64,000 nt of DNA from Streptacidiphilus fuscans (lineage in GTDB: Bacteria > Actinomycetota > Actinomycetes > Streptomycetales > Streptomycetaceae), in the NCBI RefSeq assembly GCF_015690355.1, contig NZ_JADPRT010000002.1, forward strand, positions 62,001-126,000. Reading direction: 5' to 3'. Positions 1 through 7,983 of the stretch are shown here, one piece after another. Positions within the stretch are counted from its first letter, which is position 1. Every line of letters starts with the position of its first letter. A model generated the notes under the pieces. That model did not search any database and was not told the DNA's origin. It saw only the letters and a program-made list of their open reading frames with translations. Made by a program: the position numbers and the translations under genes.

Positions 1-48
1 GTGTTCCAGATCCACGCGCGCGTCAGGGCCGCATCGGCGCCGGATGCC

Positions 49-1299
49 TCAGCAGCGCGCTCCGGCAGTGGCTGCTTCGGCGGCGACGGAGCGGCGACGG
101 GCGAGGCGGCCCGAGCAGCGGTAGCCGACGAGCATGACGGCGATGACCGCCGCCGTCTCCGCGCTGCCGTAGGCCCAGGTCGAGGCGCTCGCCTGCTTGG
201 GCGGCAGCTTCGGCGGCGGTGCGTCGCCGACGGCCGACTGCCCGGTCTGCTCGCTCTGCTGCGCCTGATAGGCCTGGTAGGCCTGGTTGCGGGCGGAGCC
301 GTGCAGGAACGGTGCGACGAACAGCACCAGCAGGACCAGTGCGACCTCGGCCGCGACGACCACCGGGAAACGCCGCAGGGCGATTCCGGCGGCACGTCCG
401 GCCTCACCGTCGGTGCGCAGCGCATCGATCCGGGGGTGCAGCCAGAACTGGTTGAACGCGCCCAGCAGGAGCACCGCGCCGAATATCAGGATCTTCACGC
501 CGAGCACGCGCCCGTACATGGTGCTGAACAACTGGCCCGGTCCGTCGACGTGCTCCCAGTACAGGAACAGTCCGGACAGGGTGATCGCCGCGACGCAGGC
601 CATGGCCGCCAGGGAGAAGCGGCGGACGGCCGGTGCCCAGAAGGCGGCGCGGTCGGCGGGCACCACCGCGCCGGGCAGGGCGAGCAGCAGCAGGCCGACG
701 AGTCCGCCCAGCCAGACCGCTGCGCCGAAGAGGTGTGCCATCCAGACGACCGTCTCGAAGACGGTGCGCCCCAGGCCGTTCCGGACCTGGGTCGGGAACC
801 TGGCGCTGCCCAGGGCGATCAGACCGGCCGTCAGACCCGACCACAGCAGCGCGCCGTGGACGCGTGCGGCGGGCGCGCGGCGCCTTGCCACGGGGACGAG
901 CAGCGCGGCACCGAGCAGCGGCAGGGTCACCTGGAGGCCGGAGAGCAGCCCAGCGGCGGTGCCGTCGAAGAGCCCGGCCCAGGCGGCGTTGTAGTCGTAG
1001 CCTCCGCCCGGTGCGCCGGCGGCGTCGTGCGCCAGGGCGGCCAGCGAGGCCGGGCCCGCGAGCACTCCGGCCGCGACGGCTGCGGCGGTCAGCCGGGTGC
1101 GGACCTCAGCATGGGTGGCCGCTCCGACCCGCCGGGAGGGGCCCGCCACCAGCAGGGCGAGCACGACCAGTCCGACGAAGGCCATCGCCGTGGTCCAACT
1201 CGCCCAGGCCAGCGCGCTGTCCAGGAACGGTCCCAGCGGCGTGGACGGCGGCGGTGCCGCGGTCGGGAGCGACTGCGGCAGCGGGTCGGACAAGGGCAT
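49..1299 (-). CDS. CopD-family integral membrane protein
   Basis: Polytopic membrane protein of 416 residues, with about eight hydrophobic helices and a Gln/Ala-rich stretch near the C terminus. The segment WMAHLFGAAVWLGG and the later FNQFWLHPRIDALR match the CopD (copper-resistance D) domain, a family linked to copper and possibly other metal transport across the membrane. The start was chosen because the reverse strand carries GAAGGA nine bases before this ATG; an in-frame start 11 codons upstream has no such site. A 19-bp iron box lies about 47 bases upstream, so iron-responsive repression is likely, which is unexpected for a copper family. The substrate cannot be told from sequence. Confidence 0.85.
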   Translation of the reverse strand: MPLSDPLPQSLPTAAPPPSTPLGPFLDSALAWASWTTAMAFVGLVVLALLVAGPSRRVGAATHAEVRTRLTAAAVAAGVLAGPASLAALAHDAAGAPGGGYDYNAAWAGLFDGTAAGLLSGLQVTLPLLGAALLVPVARRRAPAARVHGALLWSGLTAGLIALGSARFPTQVRNGLGRTVFETVVWMAHLFGAAVWLGGLVGLLLLALPGAVVPADRAAFWAPAVRRFSLAAMACVAAITLSGLFLYWEHVDGPGQLFSTMYGRVLGVKILIFGAVLLLGAFNQFWLHPRIDALRTDGEAGRAAGIALRRFPVVVAAEVALVLLVLFVAPFLHGSARNQAYQAYQAQQSEQTGQSAVGDAPPPKLPPKQASASTWAYGSAETAAVIAVMLVGYRCSGRLARRRSVAAEAATAGARC

Positions 1300-1345
1300 G
1301 GCGAACCATCCTTCGCGGGCGAGGGCAGGCAATGACGCGGCGTTA

Positions 1346-1364
1346 TTAGGTAAGCCTTACCTAA
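1346..1364. promoter_or_regulatory. Iron box (DmdR1/IdeR-type operator)
   Basis: The sequence TTAGGTAAGCCTTACCTAA is a 19-bp inverted repeat matching the consensus bound by the iron-dependent DtxR-family repressors IdeR and DmdR1 (TTAGGTTAGGCTNACCTAA). It lies between the SsgA-like gene and the CopD-like gene, 47 bases before the CopD start, where a promoter is expected. Only the CopD gene is correctly oriented to be controlled by it. Confidence 0.85.
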
Positions 1365-1421
1365 CCTCACGGGAGGAGTGGTGCGCAAACGAGGGTGGCT
1401 GCTGCGGGTGGCCACGGGCGG

Positions 1422-1838
1422 TCACGAATCGAGGAGCGCCTGCCAGTCGATGGTGCTGTCCTCCGTGCCGTACGGGACCAGGTCCGACGTCGCGTCCAGG
1501 AACCCACGGACGTCCGGGAAGGCCATGATCAGCATGACCGGTTCGGCCGGGCCGCCCGCCGCAACGCCCAGCTCCAGCAGGAGCCAGTCCTCGGTGATCG
1601 GCCGGACTCTGATGTCGCCGTCGCCGACAGCATGGGTCAGTCCCTCGCGGAGCAGGTCGCGGGCGAGCAGCCAGGATCCTGCTTCGAGGCACGGGTGCTG
1701 ACGCTTCGTCATCAGCCGGATCCCGACCGCGTACGCGTCGGCGGCGTCGTAACGCAGCTCGATCCGGGCCGGCATGCAGTGGCCGGAGACGATCACGCCG
1801 GTCAGGTCCCGCCGCACCTCGATGAATTCGCTGTTCAT
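1422..1838 (-). CDS. SsgA-like sporulation/cell-division protein (SALP)
   Basis: 138-residue protein of the SsgA/SsgB family, which is restricted to sporulating actinomycetes and controls septum localisation and peptidoglycan turnover during development. Diagnostic segments are LRYDAADAYAVGIRL, WLLARDLLREGL and GDGDIRVRP, with the conserved C-terminal PYGTE...D pattern. The ATG at 1838 is preferred because AAGGGG precedes it by five bases; an in-frame GTG two codons upstream would leave no spacing. The gene is divergent from the molybdopterin oxidoreductase gene. Which SALP subfamily it belongs to is not clear, but it is not an obvious SsgB. Confidence 0.88.
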   Translation of the reverse strand: MNSEFIEVRRDLTGVIVSGHCMPARIELRYDAADAYAVGIRLMTKRQHPCLEAGSWLLARDLLREGLTHAVGDGDIRVRPITEDWLLLELGVAAGGPAEPVMLIMAFPDVRGFLDATSDLVPYGTEDSTIDWQALLDS

Positions 1839-1953
1839 GATCACCCCTTGGTCGCCGTCGTCCCTGCCTGTGGCCTCCCCTGGGTCGACCGGTATTCGGA
1901 GCAGTCGGTGGGAGCGGTTGGGTCCGGTCGGTGCCTCTGGAGCGGAGGACGAC

Positions 1954-1980
1954 CCGTCCGGATCGGCGGCAGCCTCGAAT
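1954..1980 (+). promoter_or_regulatory. SigK-type promoter of the molybdopterin oxidoreductase gene
   Basis: CCGTCC at 1954-1959 and TCGAAT at 1975-1980 are separated by exactly 15 bases. The same arrangement, CCGTCC-N15-ACGAAT, occurs upstream of sigK in this window. Mycobacterial SigK recognises CCATCC and CCGAAT, so the resemblance fits SigK control. The GTG at 1988 lies seven bases after the -10 element, suggesting a leaderless transcript. Confidence 0.6.
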
Positions 1981-1987
1981 GCCGGGT

Positions 1988-3600
1988 GTGAACAGACTTC
2001 GAACGGTCTGGACGGGCACCCTGGCCGGCCTGGTGTCGGCCGGGGCGGCGATCGCGGCCGGTGACCTGGTGGCCGCGTTCACCGGCCCGGCCGGTGCGCC
2101 AGTGCTGGCCGTGGGGTCCGCCGCGATCGACCTGACGCCCACCGCCCTGAAGGACTGGGCGGTCGCGCACTTCGGCACGCACGACAAGACGGTGCTGCTG
2201 TCCGGCATCTACGGGACCATGCTGGTCCTGGCGATCGTCGCCGGGATGCTGGCCGTACGCGTGCTCTGGGCGGGCCTGGTGGTCTTCGTGCTGTTCGCCG
2301 CTGTCGGCGTATGGGCGGCGACCTCCCGCCAGGAGTCGCTGCTCCCGGCGCTGGCCGCCGGTCTGGTCGGGTGCGCGGTCCTGTTCCTCGTCGCGCGTCG
2401 TGCGCATCCCACCGACGCGCGACGAGAGGTGCGACCTGACGCACGTACCGAGGCACGTACCGACGCACGCACGGACGCGCATGCGGACGCGCGTCCCGAT
2501 GCTCGTCCCGAGGGCGGGGCCGCCCGAGGGATGGGCAGGCGTGGGTTTCTGCTGACGGCTGCGGCCGTCGCGGTTGCAGCGACCCTCGCGGAGACCGGTG
2601 CGCGGGCCCTGACCGCCGCCCGCTACAACGTGGCCAAGGCCCGTGCCGCGCTGCGGCTTCCGGCCCCACTACGGCCGCTGGCGCCGATCCCCGCGTCCGC
2701 GCATCCGGACGTCGCCGGGCTGTCGGCGTTCACGACGCCCGTCGGGAACTTCTATCGGGTCGACATCGTCTGACTCTCCCTCAGATCACGCCCTCGTCCT
2801 GGCGGTTGCGGATCCACGGGATGGTCGACCATCCGGTCGAGCTGTCCTTCGACGACCTGATCCACCGGCCGCTCACGGAGCTCGACTACACGCTGTCGTG
2901 CGTCTCCAACGAGGTCGGCGGCCCGTACGTGAGCACGGCCCGCTGGCTCGGCGCGTCCCTGCCGGACCTGCTGCGACAGGTCGGGCTCCAGTCGGGCGCA
3001 CAGCAGTTGGTGGGCCGCTCGCCGGACGGAATGACCATCGGCACGCCGCTGGACCTGCTGATGGACGGTCGACACGCGATGCTGGCCGTCGGCATGAACG
3101 GTGAGCCGCTGCCGGTGGAGCACGGGTTTCCGTGCCGCTCGCTGTGCCCGGGACTGTTCGGCTACACCTCGGCCACGAAGTGGGTGGTCGACCTGGAGGC
3201 GACGACGTTCGCCGGATACGACCCCTACTGGGTGCATCGCGGGTGGGACCGCACCGGACTGGTGCGGACGGCCTCGCGGATCGAGGTCCCCGCGCCGCTG
3301 TCCCGGGTGCCCGCCGGGGCGGTGACGGTGGCGGGGACGGCGTGGGCCACACACCGCGGCATCGCCGCGGTCGAGGTCCGCGTCGACGGCGGCCCCTGGC
3401 AGCAGGCCCGGCTCGCCACCGACGCGGGGATGGACCTGTGGCGGCAGTGGACCTGGACCTGGAACGCCGACTCGCCTGGTCTCCACACGCTCGAAGCGCG
3501 GGCGACCGACGCCACCGGAGCGGTCCAGCCCGAGTCCCGCACCCCGCCCTTCCCGTCCGGCGCGACGGGCTGGCACAGCGTGGTGGTCACCGTGGCCTGA
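1988..3600 (+). pseudogene. Membrane-anchored molybdopterin-dependent oxidoreductase (sulfite-oxidase family), one-base frameshift
   Basis: The first part, to the TGA at 2771, encodes four or so membrane helices, a repetitive [TP][DE]AR linker (about 2416-2510), a second hydrophobic segment after RRGFLL, and the start of the catalytic domain ending FYRVDIV. The second part continues one frame over with LTLPQITPSSWRLRIHG, then SCVSNEVGGPY (Cys is the molybdenum ligand) and the C-terminal dimerisation domain. Five bases stand where six are expected between GAC 2761 and CTG 2770, so one missing base explains the break. The family oxidises sulfite or related substrates outside the membrane. It may be a true pseudogene or a sequencing error. 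The ATG at 1979 overlaps the proposed -10 box, so GTG 1988 is preferred. Confidence 0.85.
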
Positions 3601-3681
3601 CGCATCGATGGCCGACGACTCACCACTCACGACGTACGACATCGACGACAAGACAACGACAAGACAAGGAAGTGATCCGAG

Positions 3682-4317
3682 ATGGCCCTGACCTCCAAGC
3701 ACACCGTGCTCGCCGCCGCGGCGGCAGCCGCACTGGCAGCGACCCTTTCCGCCTGCAGCAGTGGCATCAGCAGTGCCGCAGGCAGTCCCGCGCCCGTCAG
3801 CGCCTCGGCCCCCGCCAGTCCCGCCTCCGGCTCGGGCTTGGGGATGCAGCCGTTCGGCAGCGGCTGCTCCGCCGTACCGACCAGTGGCGCGGGCAGCTTC
3901 TCCGGGATGGCACAGGACCCGGTGGCCACCGCCGCCTCGCACAACCCGGCCCTGTCCACCCTGGTCACCGCCGTGGAGAAGGCCGGGCTGGTCGACACAC
4001 TCAACTCGGCCCAGAACATCACCGTGTTCGCCCCGGCCAACTCCGCCTTCGCGAAGATCCCCACGGCCACCCTCAACTCCGTCCTGAACAACAAGGCGGA
4101 GCTCACCAAGATCCTCAGCTACCACGTGGTCCCCGGCCAGCTCAGCCCCACCCAGCTGGCGGGCACTCACAAGACCCTGGAGGGCAGCAACCTGACCGTC
4201 ACCGGCTCGGGTGAGAAGTTCACCGTCAACGGCACCTCAATGGTCGTCTGCGGCGACGTGCACACCGCCAACGCGACGGTCTACATCGTCGACACGGTGC
4301 TCATGCCGAAGTCCTGA
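3682..4317 (+). CDS. Fasciclin (FAS1) domain lipoprotein
   Basis: Lipoprotein of 211 residues. A hydrophobic signal peptide ends in the lipobox LSAC (Cys near residue 25), a Ser/Pro/Ala linker follows, and one FAS1 domain fills residues 80-211. FAS1 landmarks are the NITVFAPANSAFAKI segment and YHVVPGQL. In mycobacteria the FAS1 proteins MPT70/MPT83 are SigK-regulated, and here the gene sits directly after the molybdopterin oxidoreductase and close to sigK-rskA, so membership of the SigK regulon is likely. The start is supported by AAGGAAG nine bases upstream. Function is probably adhesion or cell-envelope interaction. Confidence 0.88.
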   Translation: MALTSKHTVLAAAAAAALAATLSACSSGISSAAGSPAPVSASAPASPASGSGLGMQPFGSGCSAVPTSGAGSFSGMAQDPVATAASHNPALSTLVTAVEKAGLVDTLNSAQNITVFAPANSAFAKIPTATLNSVLNNKAELTKILSYHVVPGQLSPTQLAGTHKTLEGSNLTVTGSGEKFTVNGTSMVVCGDVHTANATVYIVDTVLMPKS

Positions 4318-4335
4318 CGCCCGCCCGTGAACCGA

Positions 4336-4373
4336 CGGTGTCCGCCCTCGCAGGTATGCGGGGGCGGACACCG
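4336..4373. terminator. Bidirectional hairpin terminator
   Basis: A 12-bp perfect stem (4336-4347 with 4362-4373) carries an inner CGCA/TGCG pairing. It stands between the convergent fasciclin and photolyase genes and probably ends both transcripts. Confidence 0.75.
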
Positions 4374-4409
4374 ACGGTCCACGGCGTGGCAGCGGCCGTT
4401 GGACTCGGC

Positions 4410-5789
4410 TCAGTCCAGGCCGCGCCTGGCGCGGAACCGGGCCGACGCCGCGTCGAGCGCCACCAGCGGGTCCGGGTACCCGAGTTCGGCGTGCAGGGCG
4501 GCGGGCAGCTTCCAGGGCTCGTGGATCGCCGGAGCGGACAGCCGTGCCAGCTCCGGGACCCAGCGCCGTACGTAGGCGCCGTCGGTGTCGTAGCGCTTGG
4601 CCTGGGCGACCGGGTTGAGCACGCGGTTGGGGCGGGTGTCGGTGCCCGTGCCCGCGACCCACTGCCAGTTCAGCTGGTTGTTCGCCACGTCCGCGTCGAC
4701 CAGCAGCGACAGGAAGTGCGCCGCGCCCTCACGCCAGTCGATCCCGAGCGTCTTGCACAGGAAACTCGCCGTCACCATCCGGGCCCGGTTGTGCATCCAG
4801 CCCTGCGCACGCAGCTGCCGCATGCCCGCGTCCACGAGCGGATATCCGGTGCGCCCGTCCTGCCAGGCCTTCAGCTCGTCTGGCGCCTCGCGCCAGTGGT
4901 CGCCGCGCGGCCGGTAGTCGTGGCGCGCGGCGTCCGGGCGTGCGGCGAGGACCTGGTGGTGGAAGTCGCGCCAGGCCAGCTGGCGCTCGAACGCCTGCGC
5001 GCCCGCAGTGCCGGAGGCGCGGGCGTGGTGGACGAGTTCGGTGGCGGAGAGGCAGCCGAAGTGCAGGTAGGGGGAGAGACGGGAGGTCAGGTCGTCTGCC
5101 AGCGCGTCGTGTTCGTCCGCGTAGGCGTCCAGGTGGCCGGTCAGCCAGTCCTGCATGCGTCGGCGCGCTTCGGTCTCCCCGCCGGGCGCGAGCTGCGGGG
5201 AGAGCAGATCCGCGTCGGGACGCGGCGGCAGCGGATCCGAGACGGGCGCCGCCGGGGTGCGCAGGCGCGGCGGGGGCGGCAGCGGACGCCGCAACGGCAC
5301 GCCGGACCAACGTCGCAGGTACGGCGTGAAGACGGCGTAGTGGTCCGACCCTGCGGGGACGGCGGCTCCGGGCGCGACGGCGGTGATCACCGCCTCGTGC
5401 GTCACGAGCCGCACCCCCAGCGGCGCGAGCGCGGCCAGCAGGGACGCCTCGCGGGCGCGCGCGAACGCGCTGTGGTCGGCCGCCATGTGCACCTCGGTGG
5501 CTCCGGTGTCGGCCGCCAGCGCGGCCACTTCGGCCGGGACCGCGCCGTGCCGGACCAGCAGGCGGCTGCCACGTGCGCGCAGTTCCCGGTCCAGGTCGGC
5601 GAGGCAGTCGTGCAGGAAGGCGAGCCGGTTCGGCGCGGCGAACCCGGCGGCCGTGACCGCCGGGTCGCTCACGAAGACCGGCAGGACCTCGTCACGTCCC
5701 GCAGCCGACGCGGCGTGCAGGACGGGCTGGTCCGCCAGCCGCAGATCACGGGTGAACAGGCAGATACGAACCGTCATACGAACCGTCAT
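4410..5789 (-). CDS. phrB: Deoxyribodipyrimidine photolyase (DNA photolyase/cryptochrome family)
   Basis: 459-residue flavoprotein that repairs UV-induced pyrimidine dimers with blue light. The N-terminal Rossmann antenna domain starts ICLFTRDLRLADQPVL. The FAD domain has SRLSPYLHFGCLS, AFERQLAWRDFHH, GWMHNRARM and NNQLNWQWVAGTG, the classic class I signature with tryptophans at the expected electron-transfer positions. A 12-base tandem duplication at 5764-5787 repeats the residues MTVR at the start, so the ancestral start may be the ATG at 5777; GAGGA lies upstream of the outer one. It is the last gene of the sigK-rskA operon, 28 bases after rskA, an arrangement that ties light repair to SigK. 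Confidence 0.92.
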   Translation of the reverse strand: MTVRMTVRICLFTRDLRLADQPVLHAASAAGRDEVLPVFVSDPAVTAAGFAAPNRLAFLHDCLADLDRELRARGSRLLVRHGAVPAEVAALAADTGATEVHMAADHSAFARAREASLLAALAPLGVRLVTHEAVITAVAPGAAVPAGSDHYAVFTPYLRRWSGVPLRRPLPPPPRLRTPAAPVSDPLPPRPDADLLSPQLAPGGETEARRRMQDWLTGHLDAYADEHDALADDLTSRLSPYLHFGCLSATELVHHARASGTAGAQAFERQLAWRDFHHQVLAARPDAARHDYRPRGDHWREAPDELKAWQDGRTGYPLVDAGMRQLRAQGWMHNRARMVTASFLCKTLGIDWREGAAHFLSLLVDADVANNQLNWQWVAGTGTDTRPNRVLNPVAQAKRYDTDGAYVRRWVPELARLSAPAIHEPWKLPAALHAELGYPDPLVALDAASARFRARRGLD

Positions 5790-5817
5790 ACCTCGGTGCT
5801 TTCCTCGACCTTCGACG

Positions 5818-6594
5818 TCAGTGGGCGGAGAACGCCATCAGCGCGACCGGGGCGCTGGTGGGGTGGAGGGATCCGCCGGCGGGTTCGACGGTGATGCCCA
5901 TGCCCTCGGCCGGTCCGATGACGCCCTTGAGCAGGACGGTCTGGTCCGCGGCGCCGGGGGCGACCAGACCGGCGGGCCGCATGACCCCCGCGTCGTCGAA
6001 CCACAGCTGGTACGTCATGCCGTCGGACAGCGCGGGCAGGCCGGGCGTGAGGAAGACGGCCCGGTTCTCGGCCTGGGAGGTGACGACGGTCGCGTGGGCG
6101 CCCTGGCCCGCGCCGCCGACGGTGCCGACGACGGTGTGCGCGTCGGGCGCGGAGAGGACGGCGGCGATCTGCGCGGCCTGCGCCTCGGCCTGCTGGGTCT
6201 GCTGGTGCGAGTCCTGGGCGCGGGTGTACTGCCAGGCAGCCACCCCGCCCAGACCGACGGCGGCCACGATGCTGGCCGCCAACGCGAACGCGGCGCCTCG
6301 GCGTGCGGTCGTGCGGGAGCGGTGTGCCCTGGGGGCGGGCAGGTCGACCTTGGGCGCGTCCTGCCGGACCTCGGTGATGCGCTGCATCACCCGCTGCTTC
6401 ATCGCTTTCGTCGCCCCGGCGGGAGGCTCCGCGGCGGCCATGGCCAGCCGAGCGGTGGTCGCGAGGAACTCGCCCACCTCCACCGCGCACGCCTCGCAGT
6501 CGGCCAGGTGCTCCTCGAACTCGGCGCGCTCGTCGTCGTCCAGCGCGCCGAGCGCGTACGCCCCGGCGAGCATGTGCAGATCCGCGCCGGTCAT
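5818..6594 (-). CDS. rskA: Anti-sigma-K factor RskA
   Basis: 258-residue single-pass membrane protein. Residues 1-45 form a zinc-binding anti-sigma domain with H-x3-C-x2-C (HLADCEAC) preceded by the usual His near residue 7. One membrane helix lies near residues 100-120 (AAFALAASIVAAVGLGG), and the outer part is an RskA C-terminal domain (TYQLWFDDAG, PVALMAFSAH). It holds SigK at the membrane and releases it after proteolysis. The start overlaps the sigK stop in ATGA, indicating translational coupling. Confidence 0.92.
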   Translation of the reverse strand: MTGADLHMLAGAYALGALDDDERAEFEEHLADCEACAVEVGEFLATTARLAMAAAEPPAGATKAMKQRVMQRITEVRQDAPKVDLPAPRAHRSRTTARRGAAFALAASIVAAVGLGGVAAWQYTRAQDSHQQTQQAEAQAAQIAAVLSAPDAHTVVGTVGGAGQGAHATVVTSQAENRAVFLTPGLPALSDGMTYQLWFDDAGVMRPAGLVAPGAADQTVLLKGVIGPAEGMGITVEPAGGSLHPTSAPVALMAFSAH

Positions 6595-7208
6595 GCCGTC
6601 ACCCCCAGGCAGTCGCGCATCCGGATGAGTCCGTCGCGCATCCTCGCCTTGACCGTGCCCAGCGGCACGGCCAGCAGTTCGGCGACCTCCCGGTAGCTGA
6701 GGCCGCGGTAGTAGGCCAGTACCACCGACTCGCGTTGCAACTGCGTCAGCGCCTGCAGGCAGCGGCGCACGTGCTCGCGCTCCAGGCGGTGGTCGACGGC
6801 CTCGGCGACCTCGTCGTAGGCGGGGGTGCGGTCCAGCAGTGCCGCCTTGTGCTCGCGGTCGGTGGCGGCCTGCGCGCTGCGGACCCGGTCCACGGCCCGC
6901 CGGTGCGCGATGGTCAGCACCCAGGCGAACGCGCCGCCCCGGTCCGGCCGGAACCGTGCCGCGGTGCGCCAGACCTCCACCAGCACCTCCTGGGCGACCT
7001 CCTCGGACTGCGCCGGGTCGCGCACGACGCTGCGCACGATGCCGAGCACCGGCGCGGCGATGCGCTCGTAGAGCGCGGCGAACGCGTCCTGGTCGCCCTT
7101 GGCGACCAGGAGCAGCAGGTCCTCGGGGCGCTGCCCCGGCACCGCCGGGGTGCCGAGGAACGCCGGCTCCCCGCCGTCACCTCTTCTGACACTGTGCGGT
7201 CCGTCCAC
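6591..7208 (-). CDS. sigK: ECF sigma factor SigK
   Basis: Group 4 (ECF) sigma factor, 205 residues from the GTG chosen here. Sigma region 2 runs from QDAFAALYERIAAPVLGIV to FAWVLTIAHRRAVD, and region 4 holds LQRESVVLAYYRGLSYREVAELL and GTVKARMRDGL. The partner RskA follows with a 4-base overlap. The GTG at 7208 has GGGAG just upstream. A longer frame opens at 7307, but that ATG lies inside the proposed -10 element of the sigK promoter, so it is not the start if that promoter is used. Autoregulation is inferred from the promoter match described separately. Confidence 0.88.
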   Translation of the reverse strand: MDGPHSVRRGDGGEPAFLGTPAVPGQRPEDLLLLVAKGDQDAFAALYERIAAPVLGIVRSVVRDPAQSEEVAQEVLVEVWRTAARFRPDRGGAFAWVLTIAHRRAVDRVRSAQAATDREHKAALLDRTPAYDEVAEAVDHRLEREHVRRCLQALTQLQRESVVLAYYRGLSYREVAELLAVPLGTVKARMRDGLIRMRDCLGVTA

Positions 7209-7305
7209 GGCGCTCCCACGTCCCTTGCTTCCGCTGCCTGCGGTACCTGCGGTGCCTGCGGGCAGAGCCCTGCATGCGGGCCCGCATCCACTCTCTCTGT
7301 TCCGC

Positions 7306-7332
7306 ATTCGTGGCTACGCGGCATGCGGACGG
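7306..7332 (-). promoter_or_regulatory. SigK-type autoregulatory promoter of sigK
   Basis: On the minus strand CCGTCC (7332-7327) is followed after 15 bases by ACGAAT (7311-7306). The same -35 hexamer, spacing and CGAAT core occur before the molybdopterin oxidoreductase gene. It lies about 100 bases before the sigK GTG. Confidence 0.6.
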
Positions 7333-7435
7333 GTCCGGGCCGAAAAAACCTTCCGCCTCACCCGTCCGGGTGCATCCGGGGAGTCCACGCGACTTTGGAC
7401 CTGCTGGCGGGCTGCTTGGGACGTGGCCTCGGAAC

Positions 7436-7915
7436 TCAGTCGGCCAGGAGCTGTTCCCGCAGGATGTCGGCGTGTCCGCAGTGGTGGGCCAGCTCCCGCA
7501 GCACCTGCAGGTACACCCAGCGGAGCGTGCGCGGTCCGGTGCGGTGGCCGGTCACGACGGTGTCGAGCGGCATGGCCGCAGTGTCAGTCCGGGCTGTGGC
7601 GCAGGCTGCCCGGTGGGCTGCCGTGACCGTGGCGATCGTGTCCTGGTCGGAGAGCTGGAACGATTGGTCCGGGCTCTGTGCGAGGCCGAGTTCGCCGCGC
7701 GGCGTGCCGCCGACGCACTCCTCGAACCACACCCGCTGCATCCAGGTGACGTGCTTGAGCAGCCCGAGCAGCGTCGTCGCCGACGGGACGAGCCGACGGC
7801 GGACCTGCTCCTCGGTGAGGGAGTGGAGCGTCGCCTCGATGGCGCTGCGGTACTCCTCGACGAAGGCGTCGAGTTGGGTGCGCTCGTCGTCGAGCGGTAC
7901 ATCGAACGAACCCAT
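7436..7915 (-). CDS. DinB-family (DUF664) protein
   Basis: 159-residue protein of the DinB/YfiT-like four-helix-bundle superfamily, DUF664 branch. Recognisable parts are LGLLKHVTWMQRVWFEECVGG and the C-terminal LRELAHHCGHADILREQL, whose histidines together with the His of LLKHV form the usual metal triad. Members are often mycothiol- or bacillithiol-dependent transferases; the substrate here is unknown. The ATG at 7915 is preceded by GGGAG at good spacing, whereas the frame upstream has no site. It lies 68 bases after the inositol-monophosphatase-like gene on the same strand and could be co-transcribed. Confidence 0.85.
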   Translation of the reverse strand: MGSFDVPLDDERTQLDAFVEEYRSAIEATLHSLTEEQVRRRLVPSATTLLGLLKHVTWMQRVWFEECVGGTPRGELGLAQSPDQSFQLSDQDTIATVTAAHRAACATARTDTAAMPLDTVVTGHRTGPRTLRWVYLQVLRELAHHCGHADILREQLLAD

Positions 7916-7983
7916 CAGATCTCCCGTCTCTCTCCCGACACGTCCCAAGTCGTGGGCCGGCGGCCACAGTAACCCGTGCGGCG

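Noticed and set aside
1378..1701. Plus-strand frame after GGAGGAG near the iron box
   Set aside because: It is antisense to the SsgA-like gene and lacks any protein-like features despite the good upstream sequence.
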